The translations under genes were made by a program, and so were the position numbers. A stretch of 57,066 nt of DNA, from positions 1-57,066 of the forward strand of contig CALWYF010000005.1 in assembly GCA_944385705.1 (NCBI GenBank). Reading direction: 5' to 3'. Shown here one piece after another: positions 40,203 through 49,616 of the stretch (positions within the stretch are counted from its first letter, which is position 1; each line of letters opens with the position of its first letter). This DNA comes from an uncultured Oscillospiraceae bacterium. GTDB taxonomy: Bacteria > Bacillota > Clostridia > Oscillospirales > Oscillospiraceae. The notes beneath the pieces are model-generated. The model was not told the origin of the DNA. It saw nothing but the letters and a program-made list of their open reading frames with translations, and did no database searches.

Positions 40203-42362
40203 TTGGAGACCATCAGCCAAATCCTGGCAAGGGAGCTGGACAGACCCCAGAGCCATATTGATAATGTAATCGCCCTCCTGGACGAGGGAAACACCATACC
40301 ATTCATCGCCCGCTACCGCAAAGAACTCCACGGAGCCATGGACGACACCAGCCTTCGCACCCTGGCGGAGAGACTGGAATACCTCCGGGGCCTTCAGCAG
40401 CGCCGGGAGACGGTGAAAAAAGCCATAGAGGAACAGGGCAAGCTTACGGAGGAACTCTCCCAGGCCATAGATGAGGCGGAGACACTGGCCGCTCTGGAGG
40501 ACCTGTACCGGCCCTATAAGCAGAAACGCCGCACCCGTGCCACCGTGGCCAAGGAGAAGGGCCTGGAGCCCCTGGCTCAGCTCCTCTTTCAGCAGGGCAG
40601 AGACCTGCCCTCACCGGAGGAAGCTGCTGCTGATTATGTAAACCCGGAAAAGGGCGTGGAGACGGTGGAGGAGGCCCTGGCCGGGGCATCCGACATTATT
40701 GCCGAGATGATATCCGACGATGCGGCCATACGGGGGCTTTTGAGAGATTATATTGCCGCCAACGGGAGGCTGGTATCCGTGGCAGCCACGGAGGAGGACA
40801 GCGTCTACCGGCTGTATTATGACTTCAGCCAGAGCCTGAACCGTCTCCAGGGCCACCAGATACTGGCCGTCAACCGGGGAGAAAAGGAAGGCATACTGAA
40901 GGTCTCCGTGGAGGTGGACCGGGAGGCCGCTTTGCAGCGTCTGCGCCGGGCGGTGATCAAGCCGGGCAGCAGCGCCATGGCCTTTGTCCGTGCCGCTGCC
41001 GACGACGCCTATGACCGGCTCATCTTCCCTTCACTGGAGCGGGAGGCCAGGAGCAGCCTTACGGACACCGCCTGCGAAGGGGCAATAAAGATGTTTGCTT
41101 TGAACCTGAAGCCCCTGCTGATGCAGCGGCCGGTAAAGGGCAAAGTGACCATGGGTCTGGACCCGGGCTACCGCAACGGCTGCAAGGTGGCCGTGGTGGA
41201 CGGCACCGGCAAGGTGCTGGACACCGCCGTGGTCTATCCCACTTTCTCCGCCGGGAAGAAGGCGGAGGCCATACGTACACTCTCCGCCCTGATTAAAAAG
41301 TACGGAGTGGAGCACATCGCCATAGGCAACGGTACCGCATCCCGGGAGACGGAGCAGATGACCGTTGAGATGCTCCATGAGCTGGGTGGCGGCCAAGCCT
41401 ACGCCATAGTCAATGAGGCCGGGGCCTCGGTGTATTCCGCCTCCAAGCTGGCGGCGGAGGAGTTCCCGGATTACGATGTGAATCTGCGCTCGGCGGTATC
41501 CATAGCCCGCAGGCTCCAGGACCCCCTGGCGGAGCTGGTGAAGATAGAGCCCATGGCCATAGGCGTGGGCCAATACCAGCACGATATGCCCCAGGCCAAG
41601 CTGGAGGAGACTCTGGACGGCGTGGTGGAGGACTGCGTCAACGCCGTGGGCGTGGACATCAACACCGCTTCCCCGGCCCTGCTTCAGAGAGTTTCCGGCC
41701 TGAACAAGACCACCGCAAAGAACATCGTGGTCTACAGAGAGGAAAACGGCATCTTTACCAGCCGCAAGAGTATCACCAAGGTGCCGAAGCTGGGGCCCAA
41801 GGCCTTCCAGCAGTGCGCAGGATTTTTAAGAGTTCCGGAGAGCAAACAGGTGCTGGACAATACCGCCGTCCATCCCGAGAGCTATGCTGCCGCAGAAAAG
41901 CTCCTGAAGCTCTGCGGATACAGCCTGGAGGATGTGGCCGCCGGTAATATTGCCGGGCTGCCGGAGCGGCTGGAGAGCTACGGTGCAGCCAAAGCCGCAG
42001 AGGACTGCGGCGTGGGCGAGCCTACCCTCAGGGACATCGTTTCTGAGCTTTTGAAGCCGGGCCGTGACCCCAGGGACGAGCTGCCCCCGGTGCTGCTGCG
42101 CCGGGACGTGCTGGAGATAAAGGACCTGAAGCCGGGCATGGAGCTGACGGGCACCGTGCGGAATGTAACTGATTTCGGAGTTTTTGTGGACATCGGCGTC
42201 CATCAGGACGGTCTGGTCCATATCTCCCAGATAAGCGATAAATTCATCCGCCATCCCAGCGAGGTGCTGGCGGTTGGGGATATTGTAAAGGTAGTGGTGC
42301 TGGACGTGGAGGAGAAAAAGCGCCGCATATCTCTCTCAATAAAACAGGCGAAAGGTCGGTGA
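40203..42362 (+). CDS. tex: Tex family transcription accessory protein
   Basis: A 719-residue nucleic-acid-binding protein. Regions in order: N-terminal helical Tex part with FIARYRKELHGAMDD; a YqgF-like RNase H fold with MGLDPGYRNGCKVAVVDG and IGNGTASRETE; tandem HhH motifs with GVDINTASPALLQRVSGL; and a C-terminal S1 domain with GTVRNVTDFGVFVDIGVHQDGLVHISQI. Tex supports transcription and stress resistance. The start is TTG 40203 with AAAGGAG about 8 bp upstream. The in-frame ATG at 40167 lies in the -10 element of the promoter (40163-40168), so it cannot be used. Its end overlaps or abuts galT. Confidence 0.94.
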   Translation: METISQILARELDRPQSHIDNVIALLDEGNTIPFIARYRKELHGAMDDTSLRTLAERLEYLRGLQQRRETVKKAIEEQGKLTEELSQAIDEAETLAALEDLYRPYKQKRRTRATVAKEKGLEPLAQLLFQQGRDLPSPEEAAADYVNPEKGVETVEEALAGASDIIAEMISDDAAIRGLLRDYIAANGRLVSVAATEEDSVYRLYYDFSQSLNRLQGHQILAVNRGEKEGILKVSVEVDREAALQRLRRAVIKPGSSAMAFVRAAADDAYDRLIFPSLEREARSSLTDTACEGAIKMFALNLKPLLMQRPVKGKVTMGLDPGYRNGCKVAVVDGTGKVLDTAVVYPTFSAGKKAEAIRTLSALIKKYGVEHIAIGNGTASRETEQMTVEMLHELGGGQAYAIVNEAGASVYSASKLAAEEFPDYDVNLRSAVSIARRLQDPLAELVKIEPMAIGVGQYQHDMPQAKLEETLDGVVEDCVNAVGVDINTASPALLQRVSGLNKTTAKNIVVYREENGIFTSRKSITKVPKLGPKAFQQCAGFLRVPESKQVLDNTAVHPESYAAAEKLLKLCGYSLEDVAAGNIAGLPERLESYGAAKAAEDCGVGEPTLRDIVSELLKPGRDPRDELPPVLLRRDVLEIKDLKPGMELTGTVRNVTDFGVFVDIGVHQDGLVHISQISDKFIRHPSEVLAVGDIVKVVVLDVEEKKRRISLSIKQAKGR

Positions 42363-42367
42363 CGCAA

Positions 42368-43873
42368 ATGACAAAGGAAGAAATAAGGAATATCAGAATA
42401 GCTCAGCTGATAAATTACGGGATCTCCCGCTCCCTTATAGAACGGGAAGACAGATATTGGGCGCTGAACAATATTCTGGCAATGCTTGGCCTGGACAGCT
42501 TTCAGGCCCCCGAGGAGCTGCTTTTTGAGCCGCCTCTGGAGGAGATATTGAAGGGCCTGCTGGACGACGCGGAGGAGCGGGGAGTCATCCCCGGAGGCGT
42601 TACCAGCCGGGATCTGCTGGATTCCCGGCTTATGGGCATACTCACTCCCAGACCCTCTCAGGTCATTGAGAAGTTCTGGTACCAGTATAAGATCAGCCCC
42701 ATGGTGGCCACTCAGTGGTACTATGACTTCAGCCGGTATACGGACTATATACGCAGCTACCGGGTGATAAAGGATATGAAGTGGGTGTCCAAGACCCAAT
42801 ACGGGGATATAGACATCACCATCAACCTATCCAAGCCGGAGAAGGACCCCCGGGCCATTGCAGCTGCCAAGCTCCAGAAAAGCTCCGGCTATCCCAAGTG
42901 CCTGCTGTGCCGTCAGGCGGAGGGCTATGCCGGACGTATGGACTACCCAGGCAGAGCCAACCACAGGATAATACCCCTGAAGCTCAACGGGGAGAATTTC
43001 TTCCTCCAGTATTCCCCCTATGTGTACTACAACGAGCACTGCATAGTCCTCAACGAAAAGCATGTGCCCATGAAGATAGACAAGAATACCTTCCTGCGCC
43101 TGCTGGACTTTGTGCGCCAGTTCCCCCACTACTTCCTGGGCAGCAATGCGGACCTGCCCATAGTGGGCGGCTCCATCCTCAGCCACGACCACTTCCAGGG
43201 CGGAAACTACTGCTTCGCCATGGAAAAGGCGGAGGTGGAGCACGAGCTCTCCTTCCCGGGCTTTGAGGATATAAAAGCGGGCATAGTGAAATGGCCAATG
43301 TCCGTGATCCGGCTGCGCTGCGCCGACAGCGGGCGCATAGCCCAGCTGGCGGACAATATTCTCGCCGCCTGGAGAGAGTACAGTGACGAGAGTGTGAACG
43401 TATTTGCCGAGACCGACGGGGAGCCCCATAACACCATCACCCCCATAGCCCGCCGCCGGGGCAAGGACTATGAGATGGACCTGGTGCTGCGCAACAATCT
43501 CACTACAGAGGAGCACCCTCTGGGCCTGTTCCACCCCCATGCGGAGCTGCACCATATAAAGAAGGAGAACATCGGGCTCATCGAGGTGATGGGTCTGGCA
43601 GTGCTGCCGGCAAGGCTCAAGGAGGAGCTGCGGGAGCTGGCGGAGCTGCTGAAGAACGGAGGAGACCTCTATGCCTCCGAGGCCACTGCGAAGCACGCCC
43701 CCTGGGCCGAGGAACTGAAAAAGCGCTACGACTTCACAAAAGAGGATGCGGACAAGATCCTGCGCCAGGAGGTGGGCGTGGTCTTCCAGCAGGTGCTGGA
43801 GCACGCCGGAGTCTTCAAGCGGGACGAACAGGGCCGCGCCGCCTTCCTGCGCTTTGTGGAGAGCGTGAAATAA
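42368..43873 (+). CDS. galT: Galactose-1-phosphate uridylyltransferase, class II
   Basis: A 501-residue protein of the GalT class II family found in Firmicutes (larger than class I). The N-terminal part has NYGISRSLIEREDRYWALN. The nucleotide-binding part contains SHDHFQGG and the C-terminal HPHAELHHIKKENIGLIEVMGLA. The conserved HxH patterns include the His that forms the uridylyl intermediate. It exchanges UMP between UDP-glucose and galactose-1-phosphate in the Leloir pathway. Two starts are possible: GTG 42359 (overlaps the tex stop) and ATG 42368, both with the AAAGG at 42351-42355 at a poor distance. It could use galactose from the GH2/GH36 enzymes. galK and galE are not in the window. 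Confidence 0.9.
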   Translation: MTKEEIRNIRIAQLINYGISRSLIEREDRYWALNNILAMLGLDSFQAPEELLFEPPLEEILKGLLDDAEERGVIPGGVTSRDLLDSRLMGILTPRPSQVIEKFWYQYKISPMVATQWYYDFSRYTDYIRSYRVIKDMKWVSKTQYGDIDITINLSKPEKDPRAIAAAKLQKSSGYPKCLLCRQAEGYAGRMDYPGRANHRIIPLKLNGENFFLQYSPYVYYNEHCIVLNEKHVPMKIDKNTFLRLLDFVRQFPHYFLGSNADLPIVGGSILSHDHFQGGNYCFAMEKAEVEHELSFPGFEDIKAGIVKWPMSVIRLRCADSGRIAQLADNILAAWREYSDESVNVFAETDGEPHNTITPIARRRGKDYEMDLVLRNNLTTEEHPLGLFHPHAELHHIKKENIGLIEVMGLAVLPARLKEELRELAELLKNGGDLYASEATAKHAPWAEELKKRYDFTKEDADKILRQEVGVVFQQVLEHAGVFKRDEQGRAAFLRFVESVK

Positions 43874-43891
43874 GCAGAAAAGGAAAATCAC

Positions 43892-45589
43892 ATGACACTT
43901 GGCAAAAACTGGTACAAAAGCGACAGGGCCCGGCTGCTGTTTGCCATACTGCTGAATGTGGCCTTCCTGGCTGTGCTGCTGCTGTGCTTTGAAGTCCGGT
44001 TCGAAGAGAACGACGATCTGACCGTCCAGAAATATCTGGACGGCCAGACCGCCGTAAAGACCCCTTTTGTGGTCTATATCAACTATTTTTTGGCAAGGCT
44101 GCTGATATTGCTGTATAACATCAGCGGCAATGCCCTGCCCATCTTCTCTCTGCTGCAATATGCAATGCTGCTGCTGAGCTTTACAGGGCTGAGCTATATG
44201 CTTTTCAGACGTATGGAGCTGCTGCCTGCCGCTGCCGCCTCTCTGGGCATTCTCTGCTTTTTTGGAGCTGACAGCTACCTGGCCCTCACCTACACCAAGA
44301 CTGCCGGTATAGCCACGGCAGGCGGTGTGAGCCTGATGCTGGCAGGAGCTATGGAAAAGGGCGGCGCAAAAAAATGGCTGCCCCTGGGACTTGGAGCCGT
44401 TCTGCTGCTTTTTGCCCTCATGATGCGGGACAAGGAGTTTGCAGCCTGTGCGGCTCTTATGGCGCCCCTGGGCCTGTGGGTCCTTGGGGAGCGGATGAGT
44501 TCAGCGCCTTCCGGCCGTCGGCTGAGGGAGGGGGGCCGCTTTCTGCTTCCCTTTGTGCTGACCATAGTTCTGGCTGCCGGACTCTTCTTGAGCAATGAGC
44601 TTATCTGGAACAACAGCGAGTACAGCGACTATAAGCAGTTCAATGCCCAACGAAGCCGTTTTGTGGACTATAACGTTCCGGAATACGAGGAGATGCCGGA
44701 GGCCTATGAGAGCTGTGGCATAGATAAGTACACCCGGGACATGTTTATGGATAACTGTTATGAGCGTTCCGTATGGACAGGGGAGACTTATGAGAAACTG
44801 TCCGATGCCCGGGACAGTCTGGTAAGCAAGCCCAGCCCCGGGGAATGCCTGGGGATGTTCCTTGACCACTGCCTTTCCGCTTTCTTCATTCAAAAGCCCA
44901 TATACGGGCTCCTGGCAGCCCTTGTGCTGTGGCTGGCTTGGGGCAGGAGAAGGCTGAGGGACTTTGCGGGTCTGGGCCTGGCCTTTGCCCTCTTCGGATT
45001 ACTGTACCTCTATCTTATACATCAGGGCCGCTACCTGGTGAACCGGACGGATGCAGGCTTTTTCTTTGCTCTGGCGGTGACGCTGCTGTGGCTCATAGAC
45101 CCGCAGAAAGCCAGGGGTGACAAGGTGCTTTGCCTGGTGCTGATCCTGACTTGCCTGGGTCTGGGCTACCGCCAAAACCAAAATTACTGTTACTTCTATT
45201 CCGGCAATTACCTGGGGGATGACAGCGCCGAAAAGGCTGCAGTGGAAGCCCTTATAGATGATGAGCATTTCTTCATCGCCGAAGTGGACGCCCTTAACCT
45301 GAGATTGTATTCACCTCTGGAGACGGTGCCTGCGGGCTATGCCGACAGCATAGTCCTGATCGGTGACTGGTGCGAAAACCACCCAATGAACAATGCCGCC
45401 ATGGCCGCCTATGGTATAGAGGAGCCCATGCGGGATCTGGTGGACAACGACAAAGCCTGCATAATCAGCCGGGACATCAGTACGCCTTTACAGTTTATTA
45501 GAGATAATTTTGCTCCCCAGGCCAAGGCGGAACTGCTGGAGCCTCTCAGCAGTGAGACGGGGCTGAACATTTACAAGATAACAAGCTGA
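43892..45589 (+). CDS. Polytopic membrane protein, GT-C-like (paralog A)
   Basis: A 565-residue protein with about ten hydrophobic segments. After the first membrane segment comes RFEENDDL (Asp41-Asp42), placed like the catalytic acidic motif in the first outer loop of GT-C glycosyltransferases. A hydrophobic core follows and then a soluble C-terminal part of about 150 residues. It shares order and motifs with the next gene (ETVPAGYADSIVLIGDW and LSSETGLNIYKI). The pair is a tandem duplication 9 bp apart. Function is not recognised; transfer of a sugar from a lipid carrier to a surface polymer is an inference. Start ATG 43892 with AAAGGAAAA. Follows galT by 18 bp. Confidence 0.7.
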   Translation: MTLGKNWYKSDRARLLFAILLNVAFLAVLLLCFEVRFEENDDLTVQKYLDGQTAVKTPFVVYINYFLARLLILLYNISGNALPIFSLLQYAMLLLSFTGLSYMLFRRMELLPAAAASLGILCFFGADSYLALTYTKTAGIATAGGVSLMLAGAMEKGGAKKWLPLGLGAVLLLFALMMRDKEFAACAALMAPLGLWVLGERMSSAPSGRRLREGGRFLLPFVLTIVLAAGLFLSNELIWNNSEYSDYKQFNAQRSRFVDYNVPEYEEMPEAYESCGIDKYTRDMFMDNCYERSVWTGETYEKLSDARDSLVSKPSPGECLGMFLDHCLSAFFIQKPIYGLLAALVLWLAWGRRRLRDFAGLGLAFALFGLLYLYLIHQGRYLVNRTDAGFFFALAVTLLWLIDPQKARGDKVLCLVLILTCLGLGYRQNQNYCYFYSGNYLGDDSAEKAAVEALIDDEHFFIAEVDALNLRLYSPLETVPAGYADSIVLIGDWCENHPMNNAAMAAYGIEEPMRDLVDNDKACIISRDISTPLQFIRDNFAPQAKAELLEPLSSETGLNIYKITS

Positions 45590-45598
45590 GGACAGGAC

Positions 45599-47326
45599 AT
45601 GACTTTTATTGAAAAAATACGGGAAAAATGGTACAGGGACGGGAAAGCGAAACTGGCGGCAGCACTGCTGCTGAACGCCTTTTTTCTCCTGATTGTGCTC
45701 AGCTGCTTTACTCCCCGCTTTGAGACCAACGACGAGGTGCTCATGAGCAAGTTTGTGGATGGGCAGATGGCTGAGAAGAGCGCCTACATCCCGTTTATAA
45801 ACATAGTCCTGGGCTTCTTCCTGAAGCTGGAATACAGCCTTTTGGGGGAAAGCCTGAACTGGTACAGTATATCCCAGTATGCCCTGATGTTCTGCGCTTT
45901 TTCCGCAATCACCTGGGTGCTGCTGCGCCGCTTCCGGCTGCTGCCCGCCCTGAGTATGGCGGCCATAGTACTGATGACCGTGGGCATGAACGCCTATCTC
46001 TATCCTTCCTTTTCCAAGGTCTGCGCCCTGGGCACGGCGGGAGGGCTCAGCCTCATGCTCTATGCCAAGGGCGGTGAGAGGCTTGAAAAGCTGCCCATTG
46101 CCCTGGGCTTTGTTTTAGCCCTTCTGGGCTATCTCTGGCGCTATGAGGAATTTTTCGGCGTGGCCGCCCTTATGGCACCGGTGGGACTTACGGCGATGCT
46201 GGGCATATGGAAAAGCTCCCGGGGTGAAGCGATTGGGCAAAAGTTTAAAAAGATATGGACCTATGCCCGCCCCTTCCTCCTGCTTCTGGCGGCAGTGCTG
46301 GTCCTTTACGGCTTTGACCGCTTCATGTGGACCCGGGGAGATTACAAGCAGTTTACCGAATTCAATTACACCCGCCATGTGCTTATGGACTATGCCGAGC
46401 TTCCGGATTACGATGAGATGCGGGAGGTATACGACTCTCTAGATATAGACGACAACGCCGTATACTTCCTTAAAAACTGGAACTTCTATGATACGGAGAA
46501 ATTCTCCTTGGAGCAGATGGAGGCAGTGTTGGCGGCCAGGGATCTTTGGACCGAGCACAAGGGCCTTGGCGAGTGTCTGGGCGTATTTCTGGACGAAGCA
46601 ATCCCGGGCCTGACAAAGACCCTGGCTTTTTATGCTCCGGCTCTGATGCTGATGCTGTGGCTCTCCTGCGGCTGCCGCAGCTGGCGCCACTGGATGGGCC
46701 TGCTGCTCAGCCTGGGCTTCTTCGGCATCATCTATATGCTGATGATATACCAGAACCGCTACCTGGCAAACCGCATGGACATGGGTCTGCTGCTGGCCCT
46801 GGCTCTGGCCATGAGCTTTTTCATGGACGAAAAAAAGCTGAGAGGGGACAGACTGCTGTGCTGCACTCTGGCAGCTGCGGCTGTTTTCATCGGACTCTAT
46901 ATGAACAAGAATGTCTGCCTCTACAGCGGCCAGTATGCAGTGGAGGATAAGAGCAGCCAGAAGGCTGCCGTGGAACTGCTGCTGGAGGATGAGGAGCATC
47001 TGTACCTCTGCAAGGTCTGGAGCATAGACCATGAGCTTTACGGACCCTTGGAGACAGCTCCGGCAGGCTATGCAGACAAAATAGTGCTGCTGGGGGGCTG
47101 GAGCCTTTACCATCCCAGCATAGAGCATGTGCTGGAGAGCTACGGTATAGAAAACCCCTATCCCGACATGATAGACAACCCCAGGGTCCTGCTCATCGAC
47201 AAGGACATAGAGCGTACCGTGGAATACCTGCAAAAATACTATGAGCCCTCCGCCCGGGCGGAAAAGCTGGAGGAGCTCAGCGCAGAGACCGGCCTGGAGA
47301 TATACAGGATGGTCAGCGAAGAGTAG
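45599..47326 (+). CDS. Polytopic membrane protein, GT-C-like (paralog B)
   Basis: A 575-residue protein with the same build as the preceding one: RFETNDEV after the first membrane segment (Asp45-Glu46), about ten membrane segments and a soluble C-terminus. The C-terminus has ETAPAGYADKIVLLGGW and LSAETGLEIYRMV. The two paralogs have diverged in most positions but keep these motifs, so the duplication is old and both are probably functional. Same open questions on function. It begins 9 bp after the first paralog stop. Terminator at 47452-47490. Confidence 0.7.
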   Translation: MTFIEKIREKWYRDGKAKLAAALLLNAFFLLIVLSCFTPRFETNDEVLMSKFVDGQMAEKSAYIPFINIVLGFFLKLEYSLLGESLNWYSISQYALMFCAFSAITWVLLRRFRLLPALSMAAIVLMTVGMNAYLYPSFSKVCALGTAGGLSLMLYAKGGERLEKLPIALGFVLALLGYLWRYEEFFGVAALMAPVGLTAMLGIWKSSRGEAIGQKFKKIWTYARPFLLLLAAVLVLYGFDRFMWTRGDYKQFTEFNYTRHVLMDYAELPDYDEMREVYDSLDIDDNAVYFLKNWNFYDTEKFSLEQMEAVLAARDLWTEHKGLGECLGVFLDEAIPGLTKTLAFYAPALMLMLWLSCGCRSWRHWMGLLLSLGFFGIIYMLMIYQNRYLANRMDMGLLLALALAMSFFMDEKKLRGDRLLCCTLAAAAVFIGLYMNKNVCLYSGQYAVEDKSSQKAAVELLLEDEEHLYLCKVWSIDHELYGPLETAPAGYADKIVLLGGWSLYHPSIEHVLESYGIENPYPDMIDNPRVLLIDKDIERTVEYLQKYYEPSARAEKLEELSAETGLEIYRMVSEE

Positions 47327-47451
47327 TGCTCCAATGCGGCGGAAAGAGCAGGAGATGCCGAAGCTTTAAAGGGACCGAAGAGAAGAGAAAGCATATATAA
47401 CTTAGAACAGCTGATACACTGATTTTACAGCACCCATGTTACCACACATAT

Positions 47452-47490
47452 ACAATCCAGGCCCTGGGACTTCCCAGGGCCTGGATTGTT
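47452..47490. terminator. Bidirectional terminator
   Basis: ACAATCCAGGCCCTGGGA and its complement, between the convergent paralog B and NlpC/P60 genes. Confidence 0.88.
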
Positions 47491-47518
47491 CAGCTTATTA
47501 TTGTTTTTTGTTTGTGGC

Positions 47519-49153
47519 TCAGGTGATTATCCGCCGGGCCTCATAGCCCCTTTCGGCGTAGTAGCCGGAGAGCTCGGAGATAATGACGCCGGTAGAGGAG
47601 TTTGCCGCATGGACAAACTTGTTATCCCCTATGTAGATGCCCACATGTCCGATGTAGCTGCCGCCGGAGTAGAAGCAGAGAATATCGCCGGGCTGTAGAT
47701 CGGAGGGCTCCACATGAACGCCGTTCTGGGCCTGGTCGCAGGCCACACGGTTCAGAGTATAGCCAAAGTTCTTGTAGGTGTAGTACACCAGACCGGAGCA
47801 GTCAAAGCCGGTCTCCGGGGAGGCGCCGCCCCAACTGTAGTTGTAGCCCACAAACTGGAGGGCAAAGTCGGCAACCTGACGGCCTTCCACCGTTCCGCCG
47901 GCATCGGGGGAGACGGTGTTGGAATAGCTGCCTTCCTTCACATACTGGGAGTAGACATAGCCGGCCTGACCGTTGTAGATAACTGCGGTCCAGTCGCCGG
48001 TGGTGCCGGTAATGGTGACCACATTGCCGTAGAACAGCTCACAAAGTATCTGGGAGCCCATGGAGGCACCAGCGCGCATACGCACGTTGTTGCCGCTTAT
48101 ATAGCCCTGAGTCTGGGTGCTGCTGTCCAGGGGGGGCACGGTGGACTGGGGCACATCGGTGGACTCATCAGGATTTTCCAGGCTGGGAAGCTCCGTTCCG
48201 GCGCTGGTGCTGAGAGTTATGTACTGGGAGAAGACATAGCCGCTGACACCGTTTATGATGCAGGCGGACCATTCTCCGCTGGTACCTGTGACCGTTACCG
48301 CAGTGCCTTTGTTGTAGGTATCGATAATGGAATAGCTGGTGGATGGACCGGTGCGGAAGCGCACGGTATCACCGTTTATGTAGCCCGTCTGCTCCTGAGT
48401 GGGAACGGTGGAGGGAACGGGGACAGGGGTAGCTGTAGGCGCGGGGCTGGGAGTGACGGCAGTTCCGCCGTCCAGAGGAGGCAGATAATCGCCGGAAGAA
48501 GAGCCGCTGCCGGGAGTTTCCAGAGGAGCTTCAAGAAGCCCGTTGCCGTCCGGATAATTCGGGAAGATATCCACCTGGCCGCTGACGGTGCCGGAATAGC
48601 TGCCGGAGCTGACGTACTGGGAGAAGACGTAGCCGGACTGGCCGTCTATGGTGCAGGCAGTCCAGTCGCCCACAGTGCCGGTAATGGTCAGCGCCTTGCC
48701 CCGGTTATATTCGCCCAGAATGGCTGCGCTGTTTGCAGGGCCGCTGCGAAAACGCACATACATGGCGTTTATGTAACCGCTGCTGCCGCTTGGAATACTG
48801 TTCTGAGTGCCGCCTTGTATAGTGTTGCCCTGAACATTTCCAGAAATGCCTCCCAGCAGGCTTTCGTCCAGGTCACCGGAAAAGATATCTCCGCTGAGGG
48901 AGAGATAGGCGGCGGCCATATATCCGCTCTGGTTGCCGTAATCCACCGCATACCAGCTGCTGTTGGAGCAGTCAGTCACATTGACGCTGCTGCCTCCGGC
49001 CAGACAGTTGATGATCTTGTAGTTGGTTCCCGGGCCCGAACGCAGGTTTACCTCAGTGCCGGTGACCACTGCCGTATCCGCAAAAGCACTGGTGCCAAAG
49101 CAGAGACTCATAGCCAGGGCGGCAAAGAGGGTCCTAATGATATTCTTGCGCAT
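47519..49153 (-). CDS. NlpC/P60 peptidoglycan hydrolase with four SH3b domains
   Basis: A 544-residue exported protein. The signal peptide is about 25 residues (cleavage near AFA). Four bacterial SH3 domains follow, each with a (V/M)(N/R)xR(S/T/A)G pattern and GYxxxxY endings. Thr/Pro/Ser-rich linkers join the repeats. The C-terminal NlpC/P60 domain (about 420-544) has catalytic Cys in FDCSGLVYY, His in GHVGIYIGD and the third polar residue in FVHAANS. It cuts D-Glu-meso-DAP or related peptide bonds in the cell wall. The gene lies 24 bp after the small 93-residue gene and may share its promoter. Confidence 0.93.
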   Translation of the reverse strand: MRKNIIRTLFAALAMSLCFGTSAFADTAVVTGTEVNLRSGPGTNYKIINCLAGGSSVNVTDCSNSSWYAVDYGNQSGYMAAAYLSLSGDIFSGDLDESLLGGISGNVQGNTIQGGTQNSIPSGSSGYINAMYVRFRSGPANSAAILGEYNRGKALTITGTVGDWTACTIDGQSGYVFSQYVSSGSYSGTVSGQVDIFPNYPDGNGLLEAPLETPGSGSSSGDYLPPLDGGTAVTPSPAPTATPVPVPSTVPTQEQTGYINGDTVRFRTGPSTSYSIIDTYNKGTAVTVTGTSGEWSACIINGVSGYVFSQYITLSTSAGTELPSLENPDESTDVPQSTVPPLDSSTQTQGYISGNNVRMRAGASMGSQILCELFYGNVVTITGTTGDWTAVIYNGQAGYVYSQYVKEGSYSNTVSPDAGGTVEGRQVADFALQFVGYNYSWGGASPETGFDCSGLVYYTYKNFGYTLNRVACDQAQNGVHVEPSDLQPGDILCFYSGGSYIGHVGIYIGDNKFVHAANSSTGVIISELSGYYAERGYEARRIIT

Positions 49154-49177
49154 TTGAAACAGATCCTTTTTTCTAGT

Positions 49178-49459
49178 TTATCTGGAGGAGAGCGCACGAT
49201 CCAGCCAGACGACTGCCACATCCATGGCAGAATAGAGTCCGTCCTTCTCCGCCTTCTTGACGATGCGGTCTCTGGACTTGATACTGGCGTCGGTAAGCTG
49301 GAGCTGTACTGAGACCTTGGTGGCCACGTCCAAATCTTTTACCTTTTTGCTTTCCAGTATTTGCAGCATGATAATGTACTTATCAGCAAAGCTGCCGTAG
49401 TAAATGATATTGTCCTTTCTTTGGAAGGGATGACCCTTATACTCCAATGTTTTAGCCAA
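49178..49459 (-). CDS. Small conserved protein of unknown function
   Basis: A 93-residue, mostly helical, basic protein: AKTLEYKGHPFQRKDNIIYYG, then SFADKYIIMLQILE, a SVQLQL strand and a long C-terminal helix. No domain recognised; it looks like a small protein conserved in Clostridia. The start is TTG 49459 with GGAGGTG seven bases upstream; the longer frame from 49495 lies upstream of this site and near the -10 (49496-49501). It precedes the NlpC/P60 gene by 24 bp and likely shares its promoter, so it may have a cell-wall or regulatory role. Confidence 0.75.
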   Translation of the reverse strand: MAKTLEYKGHPFQRKDNIIYYGSFADKYIIMLQILESKKVKDLDVATKVSVQLQLTDASIKSRDRIVKKAEKDGLYSAMDVAVVWLDRALSSR

Positions 49460-49495
49460 TAAAAGCACCTCCAGTGGGTAAAAACCCGTAATCAA

Positions 49496-49524
49496 AATGT
49501 AACATATTGAACAAACTTTGTCAA
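49496..49524 (-). promoter_or_regulatory. Sigma-A promoter of the small gene and NlpC/P60
   Basis: On the minus strand TTGACA (49519-49524), 17 bp, TACATT (49496-49501). Confidence 0.75.
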
Positions 49525-49577
49525 CAGAAAATTATGGTAAACCCTCATGCCTGAGGAATTTGCCCGAGTTTTTCTTC

Positions 49578-49606
49578 GCCGGGCGGAGAACTAAGCTCCG
49601 CCCGGC
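49578..49606 (-). terminator. Probable terminator of the PBP gene
   Basis: GCCGGGCGGAG/CTCCGCCCGGC stem with 7-nt loop just after the stop. The T tract is weak. Confidence 0.55.
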
Positions 49607-49616
49607 AGCGCAGTAC

